Source: Liriodendron chinense
Taxonomy: Eukaryota > Streptophyta > Magnoliopsida > Magnoliales > Magnoliaceae
Assembly: GCA_003013855.2 (NCBI GenBank)
Contig: ML058447.1
Location: 434,001 to 498,000 of the forward strand
Direction: 5' to 3'
Length of the DNA stretch: 64,000 bases
In this document: positions 12,077 to 22,975 of the stretch, one piece after another
Layout: the number at the start of each line of letters is the position of its first letter
Numbering within the stretch: the stretch's first letter is position 1
Made by a program: the position numbers and the translations under genes
Notes under the pieces: model-generated
Databases searched by the model: none
The model's input: the letters and a program-made list of their open reading frames with translations, nothing else
Told to the model about the DNA's origin: nothing

Positions 12077-12690
12077 TGGTTTACTAAAAATCAATGAAAG
12101 GTGTTGTTTTATTCAAAGACCATTCTACTGTCTCTAAGTGACAAACACAATGGCTAGAGAGCCGAGGAGGGTAAGGTCTGAGCAGGCACCCTCCAATTGT
12201 GGAAGACTTGCTGCCTACTGTCTTGATTAGACAAAAGGTTCGAGGTGAGGCATAGGTCGAAGATGGCACTGTCCAGTTGAGCACATTGTCTTAATCGAGC
12301 AATGATAAAAGAAGGTCAAGCCAAAATAGGCACCTTGCTTGTCTAGTTAAACAACCAGCAAAGCTAAGTCCGAGAGATGTCTAAAGGAGACACTCGTACA
12401 AAGGATCGTCTCTCCCACCCTTCACTGAAATAAACCTTACTCGGTTAAGGAAATGGGGGAAACACCTTGACTCCTCCGACCCAGCAGGCAAATGCTCAGT
12501 TGCAAGAGTGGGGGGTAACAAGAATACAAGTATATGAGGTATGCAAAAGCATGAGCAGATATTAAAAAGAGATTTTTCATTATTATGAAATTTTTTACAT
12601 TGTATCAAAAAATTATAAGGCTGGCCAACAAAGAAGGCTACAAAAACATGAAGGCCAGCAGCTTGATTAGCACAAGTTAAGACCATTTAA
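12077..12690. other. spacer between Tat pol and the antisense ORF
   Basis: Non-coding interior of the retrotransposon. The ORFs at 12084-12284 and 12381-12686 (minus) have no recognised domain. The layout (pol, then a spacer, then an antisense gene, then the 3' LTR) is known for Tat-lineage elements. Confidence 0.45.
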
Positions 12691-14721
12691 GGTTGGGGCC
12701 CCTCCTGCACAGTGGCGTCCTCGTTGACACCTTCCTTGTCAGGAGACCGGGACTCCTCCTGCTTGACCTCATCCATCCAGGAGAAGTCTAACTCAGGAAA
12801 GCATTTCTGGACCTCCTCTTAATAGTCGGAGTAGCTGAGACTGTAAAGATCATCCCGCTCGGCCCTATGCTCATCGAAGGCCTTGTCAGCTTCCACCGCA
12901 GCCGCCTCCTTCGCTGGGATATTAGCCTCTACCTCAGCCATTGTGGCTTCAAGCTCTGCTACCTTGGCCCCCAGCTTAACCTTTATTAGCTGCTCTGCCT
13001 CCAATTGAGAAACGGCGTCTACCAACCGGAATAGGTCGACCTCATGATCCTCCTTGGTTGTCCTTAAGGCAATGCAAAGAGACTCCTTCTCACCTCTCTC
13101 ACCTCGACCTGGCCTCAGAACGCCTCCTGAGCTTCCTTTGCCATTGCCAGCTCTTGAGCCTTCACAACAAAGTCGGCCCTGATGACCTACAGCTGGCACT
13201 TAGCCTCCTTGACCTTGCCCTTCAGGTCAGTCATGAATTGCCGGACCGCAATGGCACCAAGGGCCTCCTACAACAGAGAAGGGAAGCAAAGAGTTCGAAA
13301 AAAATAACAACAAAAGAAGAAACTGCACGACATACCGATGACAGGAAGTATACCTTGAAAGCGGTGGTTGCCATCACCCCAAGGAGGCATTTTGGGAACA
13401 ACCCTAGCATGGAGTTGACCTCATCTTTAGGCAATGAGCTCCGACCCCAATTAAGGATCATGGCCAAGTGTCGTGGGATGAGAGAAGACGATGACTCGAA
13501 TCCCCCTACAGCCTGTGCCAAAGCTATGGTGCTTAGGAGCACCCCTTGCCTCTCGAGCCTCCGCAACCTAGACCTGCTTAGTCCTCTCCGAGGCGACCTC
13601 AACAACCCCCTACGACTGAGCAGGGGGGCAGCAATAATAACACCTGCCTTAGCCATCGTAGAACTGATCATGTGCGCTAAAGCAGTATGGGGAGCAGGAG
13701 AAGGAGCTTGCTTCTTCCTCATGACAGCCCTTCTCCAATCTAGGTCATCCCCTGTAGGAGCCCTCTTCCTTATCTTTGGGGGGGTTAGCTAGAGCTGAAG
13801 ACATTACTGCGAAGGACAAGAAAACTAAGTCAGTGACTTAAAACTACAGCGCAACAAAAGTAAACTACCTAGTTGAAGAAACTTACCACCAGGAATTAGG
13901 TCAAACTGGTATAGGAGCTCATCAACCTCTTATAGTTTCGCTCACTAGCTGGCTATGATCTGGCAACCCCAACTTGGTAGTGCACCAGATGGTCAGGAAG
14001 TCTAGGCCATCCCTTGTGAAAAGCTATAACAAGATATGATCTAAGGTCAACAATGAACAAAGAAAAGAAACAAGAAACAAAGTCTAACAGCTCGGTATAC
14101 ATTTCGACCTGGAAATGCATAAGAGGTCGGGACCCGCTATTACAGAGATCTCACCTCGGCCTCCGGTGCCTCTCACTCCCGAGAAGCATAGAACCATTTA
14201 TCCTTCCAACCTTTAGTGGTGGACGGATTATCAATGATTATGGCCTGACAAAGACTCAGCCAAGAAGAAAAATAGTACCAACCCTTGGAACTGGGTTTTC
14301 TCTTGGTTTGGTACAAGTAAAAGAGCTCAGCCGCCATGAGCTCGGAATTTTTGACCCACTACTAAAGGATGCAGCAGCGGAAGATTGCTCGCCACATGTT
14401 GGGGTTTAGTTGCCTAAGGGTGACTTTGAGCTGACTAAGGACCTCTCTCACCAAAGGGTAGAGAGGCAGACGAAGACCACATGCTAGGAAGATTAAATAC
14501 AACACAACCTCCCCCTTGGGAGGCAGGCTCAGTACCTCCTCAGCTCGAGGGATACGGAGACCCACCAACCTGGGAATAATGTACTCCGACCTTAGTGTAT
14601 ACAAGTCGGTATCTTTCAACCCTGATACAAAAGTGTTGGCTGAAAAGATGACCCCGCCAAACGAGGAGGAGGTCAGCTCTTCATCTTGTTGTCCCTCCTC
14701 AGCTTGTCGTTCCTCACCCAA
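12690..14721 (-). pseudogene. Tat antisense ORF: gypsy-type transposon domain plus coiled coil
   Basis: It reads on the minus strand from 14721 down to about 12690. The N-terminal piece (14721-14362) contains PRLVGLRIPRAEEVLSLPPK, GLRLPLYPLVREVLSQL and LRQLNPNMWRAI, the pattern of the plant 'putative gypsy type transposon' domain (Pfam Transposase_28). The C-terminal piece (about 13050-12820) is a coiled coil (VSQLEAEQLIKVKLGAKVAE, LEATMAEVEANIPAKEAAAV) that hits one TAA after YSDY; the next codons still read EEVQKCFPELDFSWMDE, so only that stop breaks the usual C-terminus. The middle is frameshifted. Such antisense genes between pol and the 3' LTR are reported for the Tat lineage; their function is not established. 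The + strand ORF over 13058-13792 is its shadow. Confidence 0.7.
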
Positions 14722-15433
14722 TGAGGGGCATCCCCTAGATGACCAAACTCAATGTGGCCAGACTCAGTGGATGCTAGAGACTTAGAGTCTAGACGTCGCC
14801 CACTGACTCATCCATCAACAGTTAGAGATGGTGGCCACACCAGTGTCTTCCACAGAAGATATTGGAGAAGAAAAAGGAAATAAATGGAGGAGAGGGAGGA
14901 GACAGTAATGGACAGGACATACCAGACATAACTTCAGCATGAGAACCTCAAGGAAGAAGATGCTGGAGGGAGAGAAGATGTTAAAAACTGGAAAAATGCC
15001 CAAGTCTTGCACACCAAGAGGTCGGCAAAGGTCGGATGTTTAGAAAATCGAATGAGGAAGGAATGAGGAGGGTGTGGGATATTTATAGACTCCCCGCACG
15101 CCACTCTCCTTATACGGAATCCATGTGGCAACATGAGGCCGCCTTACTCAACACGCCCCTCCACGTGTCAGCACAAGGTTCGCCCGAGCAGAGTTGTGAC
15201 GCTTCATCAGATAAGCCATCGCCACGTGTCGGCACGCGGTTTGCCAGGAAGTTGAGATGGCGACTGCGGGATAATGACAATGATGGCGCCTGCTTGATTT
15301 ATGTGCCAACCATTAATTCTTCGGATACCACCTTTCCAGCTGGTGAAAATCCAAGCTCAATTTAAAATTCAAAGTTCTCGCGTGTCCAAACTACTTTAAG
15401 ATCTCACTTCCGAGCTCAAGCAGGCAGACCTCA

Positions 15434-15473
15434 AAAGGAGGGGGGGGGGGGGGGGGGGGGGGTGGGGGGGGGG
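15434..15473 (+). other. expanded polypurine tract / G homopolymer before the Tat 3' LTR
   Basis: 'aaaaggag' runs into about 23 G, one T and 10 more G, ending 8 bp before the LTR start. The position matches the polypurine primer site for plus-strand synthesis in LTR elements. The length of the G run is exceptional and may be partly a sequencing or assembly effect. Confidence 0.6.
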
Positions 15474-15480
15474 TTGCAAC

Positions 15481-16026
15481 TGTTGTGGGGAATTCCGAAC
15501 AGCTGGTCCCTCACATGGGAAAGAAGACCCAACTACAAGTCCTTAGCCATCTGAGCTGAGGAGCAACGACCGATGGTCCAAGCAGAGAAACCATATAAAC
15601 AGGACAAGTAGTTCTTCCAGTTAAGAGACAAGCCACCGAACTGGGTTGTTAGAGTACAGAGCTCAGTGTGAGAGGACTCGCCCTCCGAGGAAGAGCTACA
15701 GTCCGGGTGAGAAGCCCGAAGGGAAGGAGCTCGAGCATCAATCTCCACAGTATCCCAAGTAAACCAGGTCAACCACCGCCACGAAGAATTCGGGGCGAAT
15801 CTCGCCAAATCCAGACGAGATAATCCCTCTGATATATTTGGGATGAGAATCCCGCCTAATCTCCAAACATGGCATAGTGGCCAGTGGGATTTAGAGGCCC
15901 AGAACCTTCCTCACGCCCTATATGTGTACACACACACACACGATCAAGAACTCTAAACCAAAGTATGACAATTCTCGCCTCTACTTCCTTACGCTTATCG
16001 TCTACAAGCCTGACTTAGGCATTGGC
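15481..16026 (+). mobile_element. 3' LTR (3'-truncated) of the Tat element
   Basis: It starts 'tgttgtggggaattcc' directly after the G-rich tract. It ends near 'gcctgacttaggcattgg', which resembles the late part of plant gypsy LTRs; the expected terminal CA and a target duplication are not obvious, so the right edge is approximate. There is no 5' LTR in the intron, which agrees with a 5'-truncated insertion. Confidence 0.55.
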
Positions 16027-16368
16027 CACAAGCCTATTGTATCAATTTCCCAAGTATGATTAGACACAGTGCACTGGTAGCCTCAGCTTGTTTAGATGGG
16101 AGATGGTAGTCGAGTGAGCAGGGGAGATGACTATTCGTTATTCATTCCCCGTGTCAGGCCATAACGATGGCCTATACATGATTGAACCATGTCGTTTTTG
16201 GCATCAGTTAAGAATGAATGGCACTGAGCTTCCGGCTGTCCGTTAACTATCCACTAATTAGTCAATTGAAAAAAAAAAAAAAAAAATCAAATCACTAATA
16301 TATTCAGGCTGGAACTCCTCACCCAACCTAACTAATATTTGATGATTACTGATCTTATCTTGAATTAG

Positions 16369-17124
16369 GCTTTGCATATACTCAGACGATTGTTGGTCTC
16401 CAACACACCATTCACAGACGTGTTTCTGCTGAAGCCAGAGACTCTTGAGGATGCTTTTGACGCCGTAAAGTTGAGCCCTGAAGACATAAGCATAGATAAG
16501 AAAGACACACCTGGCAAGAAGATGTGTGTGAAGCTTCTGATCAGTAAATCCAAAAACAAGGTGTTGTACGCAGAGGCCACAAATGACTTCGTGGACCTTC
16601 TGTTCAGCTTCCTCACCTTCCCTCTTGGGTCCATGGTGAAGCTCTTGGGCCCAGGTTCTTCTATCAGATGTTTGGATAACTTGTACCATAGTGTGGAAGA
16701 TTTGAGCGGTCACGACGATTGTATTATATCTGAGGAATGCAGGGCCATGCTACTTGACCCGAAGCTAGTGCTTCACTCGGGGAGTGAGAATCAGCTACTG
16801 CCGATCATGGAGGCAGGCCCTATGACAATCAACACTTATGAGAGCATTTGTTGCACTTTCTGTGGCGGTGATAAGTACTCCTACCACAATCGTTACTGCC
16901 CAAATCCGCGGAGCCTAGTCTTGCATTTCATAAATCCAAAGTTGAGTGATGCAGGCTCAGAGTGTGGAGGAGGATTTTTGAGGGGATCGAAGACGACATT
17001 TATGGTGACAGATGGGCTAGATGTGAAGCCCCTATCATTTATTTCAGGCATTTCCATCTTTGACAGATTCAACGTGCCTTTCAGCGATGTACAGTTGCGA
17101 GCAGTAAACGTGGGGGAGGAGGAG
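16369..17124 (+). CDS. DUF674-family protein, exon 2 (end of domain 1, most of domain 2)
   Basis: This exon encodes residues 199-450. Its first ~20 residues (ALHILRRLLVSNTPFTDVFL) are the canonical end of a DUF674 domain, so it cannot be a gene start. A linker (LKPETLEDAFDAVKLSPED) and a second domain follow: KMCVKLLISKSKNKVLYAEA, DFVDLLFSFLTFPLGSMVKL, CLDNLYHSVEDL, and a Cys cluster CCTFC..YCP. The last residues are AVNVGEEE, the same position at which exon 1 ends. The acceptor is ttgaattag|GCT and the donor GAG|gtaatgttg; the exon is 756 nt, phase 0 on both sides. Reading through the donor adds about ten residues and a stop. No internal stop is seen. Confidence 0.85.
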
Positions 17125-18839
17125 GTAATGTTGATTGTTCTCTACATCGTTTAGATTGATAAATGCCAGGACGAGTCATGCTAGGACTAGTTAACAGGCG
17201 GTTGGAGGTGATCAATGTGTCACAGATGGTTCAGGCCAGTCATCAATTGGGGATACATCAGGCCGAACGAATGTCTACAATTGAATCATAGACATTTGGC
17301 TGTCATTTACTTTTTGCCCACCCATTTTTCTCATGCAGAGCAGAAGACCTAACAAGAAGTCCGGTCTGATTTTTGGGCAAGGGTGTGTCCGCGATAGCCC
17401 CCTCCTGATGAGTGGCCTAGATTCCTCATAAGCATTCCATGTTGGCACTCCTGCATCTACTTCATCAACCTATCTGCCAAATCGCCATGGCTTTGGATGC
17501 CAATTTCCCACATCACCTGTTAAAAGGAGCCCGTGCAAAGAAAGATCTGTGGAACCCACTGATGTTTGTGACAACTAGTTTCTCCATCCATTAGGCCAGC
17601 TTATGCTAGGATGCGATTGAAAACATCAGATAAAGTGAACCTCATCAAAGGAATCAATGGGCATGAGACGCCCACCAATGATACTTTCTTGGGGCCCACA
17701 GAAGTTTTGAATCAGGCCAATATTATGTTTTCCTTTCATCTGGGTGGGACTCACCTTATGAACCAATTGGACGTACGGCATATAAATATCACGGCGGGCC
17801 CTAGGAAAGTTTCAACGGTGCACGATCCCATCCCCACTGTTTCCTTAAGGTTTAGCCCACTTGAATTTTGGATTAGCATTATCTTTGGGACACATCCTAA
17901 AAGAACTAAAAAAATTGATGCATAGAGTGGATGTCAGTAGGTTCAATTTTTGCTGCACGGCTTCCTGCAGCAGGTATGGCGGGAGATGATTCTAGCCCTT
18001 ATAGTGGTTGCGTCTACAAAAATATGATTAGTCCCATCAGCAGAACAATGGTTCACATTGAATTGGGAATGGTAAAAGATGTTCCAATCTGAGAGAATTT
18101 TGGAGCATGGCCCATCAGGTGGGTTCCATCAAACCAACAGTCGGTATCACCGAACCTACAACCTGAAAACCCGATGATACCTTGCATATTCCTGGGCTGA
18201 GGATCCACCATTTTCTGAACCATGAACTCAAAGTGAACCCTGTGATTTGGTGGGGCCCAAAAAAGATGGAAAATCCGAACCCATGACATTTACTATATTG
18301 TCTCTTTTGTTTGGCCTTTCTGCATTCTTCTGCCAATTCTTGCACGCTTATCACCCATATATATGATTGAAGAGACGATCGCTAGACATGTCCGCCATGA
18401 AAACTACCCCTGCCCAAAAGTTTGGTTGGTCCAGTCATCCAGTGAGCCACATGTGCAAAAACGAATGAGAAAACAGGCAACTGGGATCTCTGCACCAATT
18501 GCCATGCCTCAGTGGTAGACTTACAAGACTTTCAACATGAGGTCATGGGGTTCGAACACCCATCGTGGTGTGAGTGCACGAGTGTGTGTGGGGGTGTGAG
18601 TGTGTGTTAGCGTGGGTGCATGGGTGTGTGAGTGTGTGGAGGTGTGTGTTAAAATAAAAAAAAATAAAAAAAAGGCAACTGGTGGTTTATATTCAACTTA
18701 CACCGATGACCAGTCCATCTTAGTTTTGTCAGTAGCCCACAGTTTGCATGTCTGGCATGTTTGTATGCGTGCTGTGAGTACAATATAAACAGGGAATAGA
18801 ATGGCAAGCTTATATTTGGACTCGTGTCTTTGGTCACAG
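17125..18839 (+). other. intron 2 of the DUF674 gene
   Basis: GT at 17125 to AG at 18838-18839, phase 0. It contains part of the abundant 'ggggcccacagaagttttgaatca' repeat (about 17690-17900) and a SINE (about 18497-18675). Part of the intron (about 17512-17690) was copied together with exon 2 into the duplication at 19.45 kb. Confidence 0.65.
18497..18675 (+). mobile_element. tRNA-derived SINE
   Basis: It has A-box-like 'cctcagtggtagactt' and B-box-like 'ggggttcgaacaccc', followed by a 'gtgtgtgtgggggtgtgag' repeat and an A-rich tail ('aaaataaaaaaaaataaaaa'). It is the same family as 3108-3222, with a longer GT-rich 3' region. Confidence 0.7.
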
Positions 18840-18947
18840 GCTCTCTCTCTCCTGAAGGCTGCTGTGTTCTCCAGAAGTACAGTTCTAAGCGATGTCTTCT
18901 GTCAGAAGAAAGTAAATAAATCTGAGATCAAATTGGAATGCGAATAA
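18840..18947 (+). CDS. DUF674-family protein, exon 3 (C-terminus)
   Basis: The acceptor is ggtcacag|GCT. The 35 codons start ALSLLKAAVFSRSTVLSDVF, the expected tail of a DUF674 domain (compare ALHILRRLLVSNTPFTDVFL at the start of exon 2), and end ..KLECE with TAA at 18945-18947. Phase 0 matches exon 2. It was too short to stand out as an ORF and was found by searching for the missing domain end. With it the gene is complete: 594 + 756 + 108 nt, 485 codons plus stop, within the usual size of two-domain DUF674 proteins as I remember them. The acceptor and reading frame support it; no transcript evidence is available. Confidence 0.75.
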   Translation, partial: ALSLLKAAVFSRSTVLSDVFCQKKVNKSEIKLECE

Positions 18948-19443
18948 CAATATTAGTTAGGATCGTCTTAATTTTTTTGAACCATGCCCTACTTACTATG
19001 TCATAAAGGAGCATATCCACTCTCTTTGGTTGTTATATATACTTGGATTTGTAACTGATATTGTAAGAGTACTGTTTGAACCTCCATAGGGTACACTTGC
19101 TAACATCAGAATTATGAGACATCTATGATGCACAATAGGTGTCCTCCTGGCCTAGAAAGTAAGGGGAGCATGAATTAGGTGGGTCACATGTAAGAAAACA
19201 ATGGATGGTTTAAATTTGAAAATTTGTCGAAGATGTACATGTGAGATTTGCTAGAATACATCCCAATGCATTGCAATAGCATACGTGGAGACTAATCGTA
19301 AACATGTTCCCAAAAATTAGGCCAGTCATCTTCAAATGGACAGTACGATGCAAGGATTTAAATGGTTGCAACTCCAGAAAGAGAGTGATGGCTAATATTG
19401 TCTTAGTAGTGTGGTTTCTAGAACCATGAGCCACGAAAGATTT
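18948..19443. other. downstream flank of the DUF674 gene
   Basis: No gene recognised; presumably 3' UTR and spacer. The minus-strand ORF at 19210-19518 overlaps the pseudo-exon and is a shadow. Confidence 0.3.
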
Positions 19444-19814
19444 GTAGAACCCCAAGAAGAACGTAGTGTATGCAGAAGCCACAAAAGATTTCTTCGACCT
19501 TCCTTTCAGCTTCCTCACCTGGATCTATATTGTAAATCCCTTGGGCCCAGGTTCTTCCATTGGATGTTTGGATAATTTGTACAAGAGTGTGGAACATTTG
19601 AACCGTGATATCTGAGGAATGCAGGGCCATGCTACTTTACCCCAAGCTAGTGCAACACCTGTTAAAAGGAGCCCATGTGACAAAAAAGATCCGTGGAACC
19701 CACTGATGTTTGTGACATCTACTTTGTCCATCTATTACGCCAGCTTACGATAGGATGTGATCCAAAACATTAGGTAAAGCGAGCCTCATCAAAGGAGCCA
19801 ATGGTGATGGGATG
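19444..19814 (+). pseudogene. duplicated DUF674 exon 2 fragment with intron 2 sequence
   Basis: 19451-19652 matches about 16553-16770 ('gtatgcagaagccacaaa', 'cagcttcctcacct', 'cttgggcccaggttcttc', 'gatgtttggataa', 'gaatgcagggccatgctac', 'aagctagtg') with several substitutions, small deletions and stops. At about 19653 it jumps to sequence matching 17512-17690 of intron 2 ('cacctgttaaaaggagccc', 'ggaacccactgatgtttgt'). It therefore derives from genomic DNA with a ~740-bp internal deletion, not from a spliced transcript. It ends at the solo LTR that begins at 19815. Confidence 0.85.
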
Positions 19815-22704
19815 TGTCACACCTCACAATTCGGATATAGAGTAGTGTGCACGGTCAGACCTGAGTTACGGTCCATGACTTGTACACAATGTGTACGAAG
19901 ACAATGTATTCATACCTCATTCCCCAGGCATATAGCTGCATGTATTCTAAGTTCACATCCACATCCATTCAATATTTCATATCACACCTAAATTATTATA
20001 ATCATTCACACTCATAAGTTCCTAATTATCGTAAAACATTAACTATTCTACTAGGTCTACCCATTTGGAACTTTATTCATTATTAACTTGAATTCTGAAT
20101 TACCAAATCAATAAAATTTGAAAACATTTACAACTATTTAAATCTAAATGAAATGATTTGAAATTCAACATTGAACTAAATTGTCTAATCCAAGGCTACA
20201 ATATTGTCACTTTTCCTGTGAGTCCTCCACTGATTCTGCCTCATTCCTGGTGTTTGCTCTAATGGATCAGCTTCAACTGTATTTGTGTGGTTTTACCATC
20301 AATAAACCATCAGCTAGCTAGGCCCAATGAGTGAACCCATCATGGTTCGTCATGTCGCAATTAAAATAGTACACACAAGTATAAAGTATCCATAACAAAA
20401 ATATGCATATGAATGTGGAGATGTAATGCAAAGTGAAATGATGCATCAAGTGGGTATAAGAGAAACCGTCCACTTGCTTAAGTTGGATTCCATTAACTCG
20501 CTTGCCCCCTTTTGTTATAGGGCAGACTTCTACATATTGTAGGCATCTAAGATGGTCTCTAGGCACTTGGTATTATAAGTACTGCGATCTTCCAGAATGA
20601 TCTTACATACTACAACGCAAGAACGCTATGCATGAAAATGATACAGTGCACGTAGTGCCAATCATCAATACATCTCGTGTGTATGTACGTTATTATTTAC
20701 TCATCTCTCCATGTGAGAGGCATATTCAATTTCTATGATTCAATATTATCCCAACATTACTCGGTTCATAAGAATAATCATTCGATTTAAGCATTCATGT
20801 ATCATTAAATACAACAAGGTTTGACAATTGTAACGAACAATAAATCAATGAAACATAACAGCAAAACATCAAAATCATAGTCATCTACTTTAATTGTAAT
20901 AGAGAGGAAACATGTTGGGATCACTCACCTTTGTCTTGGTGAAGTGGACTCCGAGCTATTATTCTAAGTCCAAATCAACTAGTAAGTTCCAAAATTTATG
21001 TCATAATTCAATCATATTTTATACTTGTACAATCAACTCATCTTTGACTGATAAAATCTTAATCTAGGGTCCATAGGGAGGATCTACCCATTCCATCTTT
21101 TATTCCTTTCAATTTCCATCCTCAACACAATACATTGAGATTGCTAATTCTCAATGTGGGGCCCATTTAAGCAATCAAGATGATCAAATCATTGTTGGGG
21201 TTCTTAGAATGATTAATTTAGAAATTAATTCTATAGTACACTATCTATATATAGTTTTAGCAAATTAAAATGTCAAGTTTTGAAATCAACCTAACCGGTT
21301 GATTGAACCATCAATCAATCAAAGTATATTCTTCGGTCAATCGAAAATAGTCCAATTTTCTATTGGAAGTTGCTGTACACTTTTTACCCACTTCGATTGA
21401 GCCAGCATGACTGATTGATCGATCGAACTCGTCTTTGCTCGATCGAACTCCCCCTTCAATTGATCAAAACTAGCTAGAAATTTCATATTTAGTTGGTGGA
21501 CAATTTTCACCACGATCGAGCAATCGACAATGATGATGAAAGTTTCGTTCATCAAAATCCATTTTTTAAGTTTGAGGGTTTTCTTTATATCTTCAATTTC
21601 CATGGATTTATCAACCATATGGGTCATATCTAAACCATCCTTTGGATCCCACATGATCAGATTAAGGAATAGCCATTAGATTGTCAGATCTGAACCACTT
21701 GATAACCATATCTAATCCAAATTATGCCTTTTAATGTTCATATATCATACAACCATCGTGGTCCACCAAATGATCAGATTCATCTAGAACTTTTGGATAT
21801 TATTATAGATTTACCTTAAAATTCCATGATCATAACAGAACAAATCTGATGCATTGACAGCCCATCATGAGATCATATAAACCAATAAAAGGGTAGGATC
21901 GGCTTAACTATTGTGGCCCATCCGAATATCAGATCAGTCTATAACTTAAGGCCTCGATGTATTTAGGCCCTAGGGATTAAATGGTCCATATTGATCAGAT
22001 CTAATCCCTCCAAATTAATTATACCATAATAATCATCACCCTAAAAGACTTTACATGGATTCAAATCTTTCACTATCACTTCCTATGATTTATCCACAAA
22101 TCAAGGCAAGGGACGTATAGTTGATTAACCCCGTCCATTGCATAGATATGAAAAAATTATGCTAGAAATACAAAAATGAAATAGAAAAAGAATATAGGCT
22201 TATTGGATCTGAACTCCCTCTTACTAGATGATCTTTCTTTCATGCTCTCTTTTCTTTAGGTTTTTCTTTAGGACTTCCTACTATGAGAGACTCCTCTCGT
22301 ATCCCTCTTAAAGGAGAGAAATCTCTAAATAAGGTAGGATGACCATATCTTTACTTATCCAAAAATTCAAATTTTGTCTAAAGTTGCAAAAAGTTTAATT
22401 ATGCGTCCCTCATAAAGGAGAGAAAAGTACATATTTCCTCATCCAGAAATTCAAATTTTATCCATGAGGTAAGATGAGTACATCTTTCCTTATATTTCTT
22501 TATCCAAAAATTCAAATTTTATCCAAACTTACAAAAAAGTTTATTATGTGGTAACAAGAATTAATCCCTCATTTTTTCCCAAAACCAAGAGTATCTTTAC
22601 TAAGCAGCTAAACAACTCATTTTAATTTATTAATTAATTACAAAATAAATTTCTTAACTCAATAAATGAGTGATTAATACGCATAAAAAATCAAGGTCGT
22701 TATA
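19815..22704 (-). mobile_element. solo LTR, probable Tekay/Del-type gypsy, minus orientation
   Basis: It starts 'tgtcacacctcac', the terminus style of plant Del/Tekay LTRs, and ends '..ggtcgttata' (CA decayed to TA). The flanks are ggatg (19810-19814) and gggtg (22705-22709), a 4/5 match TSD. Minus orientation is inferred because the AT-rich 'ttaattaatt' block lies near the right end here but near the left end of the related LTR at 59071, and the reverse complement of 'ggcccaatgag' near the left end resembles that LTR's 'tcactgggctttttagctcac'. No coding sequence. A palindrome cluster (21296-21530) lies next to a TATA-like box (about 21245). Confidence 0.65.
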
Positions 22705-22757
22705 GGGTGCATGGGTGGGTGTGGGGTGTGTGTGTGTGGGGTGCTTATGTAAAAAAA
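22705..22757 (+). repeat. truncated SINE 3' end
   Basis: The sequence 'gggtgcatgggtgggtgtgg' with further GT repeats and an A run resembles the 3' GT-rich tail of the SINE at 18497-18675. A- and B-boxes are absent, so only the 3' remnant is present. Confidence 0.4.
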
Positions 22758-22975
22758 AATGTGACACCAACCATGCATCTTATGTTATCACTCATATATG
22801 CTAAGGTACTACATGTACCACCATTCATCTTCTCTTGCGCTCCATATGTACAAAGCATTCCATATGCACCAATGTGTTGCATGTGCCATCATCCATCTTC
22901 AATCCCTCCAATTATGCAACATGTGCTAATGGTTCTGGTGTAACACATTAGTGAATGTTATTGAGACCATGGGGC

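Larger units (their letters stand above)
2900..16368 (+). other. 13.5-kb intron 1 of the DUF674 gene, filled with transposons
   Basis: The donor is GAG|gtatgtttg at 2899/2900 and the acceptor is ttgaattag|GCT at 16368/16369, both phase 0. Joining them gives ..VDVGADE|ALHILRRLLVSN.., the expected junction of DUF674 domain 1. The intron contains a SINE, a long-TIR element with a minisatellite, a solo LTR with a perfect TSD, and the 3' half of a Tat retrotransposon in the same orientation as the gene. Whether it splices efficiently cannot be judged here. Confidence 0.75.

Noticed and set aside
13058..13792. 244-codon + strand ORF
   Set aside because: It is the shadow of the antisense retrotransposon ORF on the opposite strand; no domain in this frame.
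11420..16026. Complete gypsy element inside intron 1
   Set aside because: No reverse transcriptase, gag or 5' LTR upstream of the integrase fragment; only the 3' half is present.
16258..16713. 151-codon minus ORF
   Set aside because: Antisense to DUF674 exon 2; no family, and it includes a poly-T/F run.
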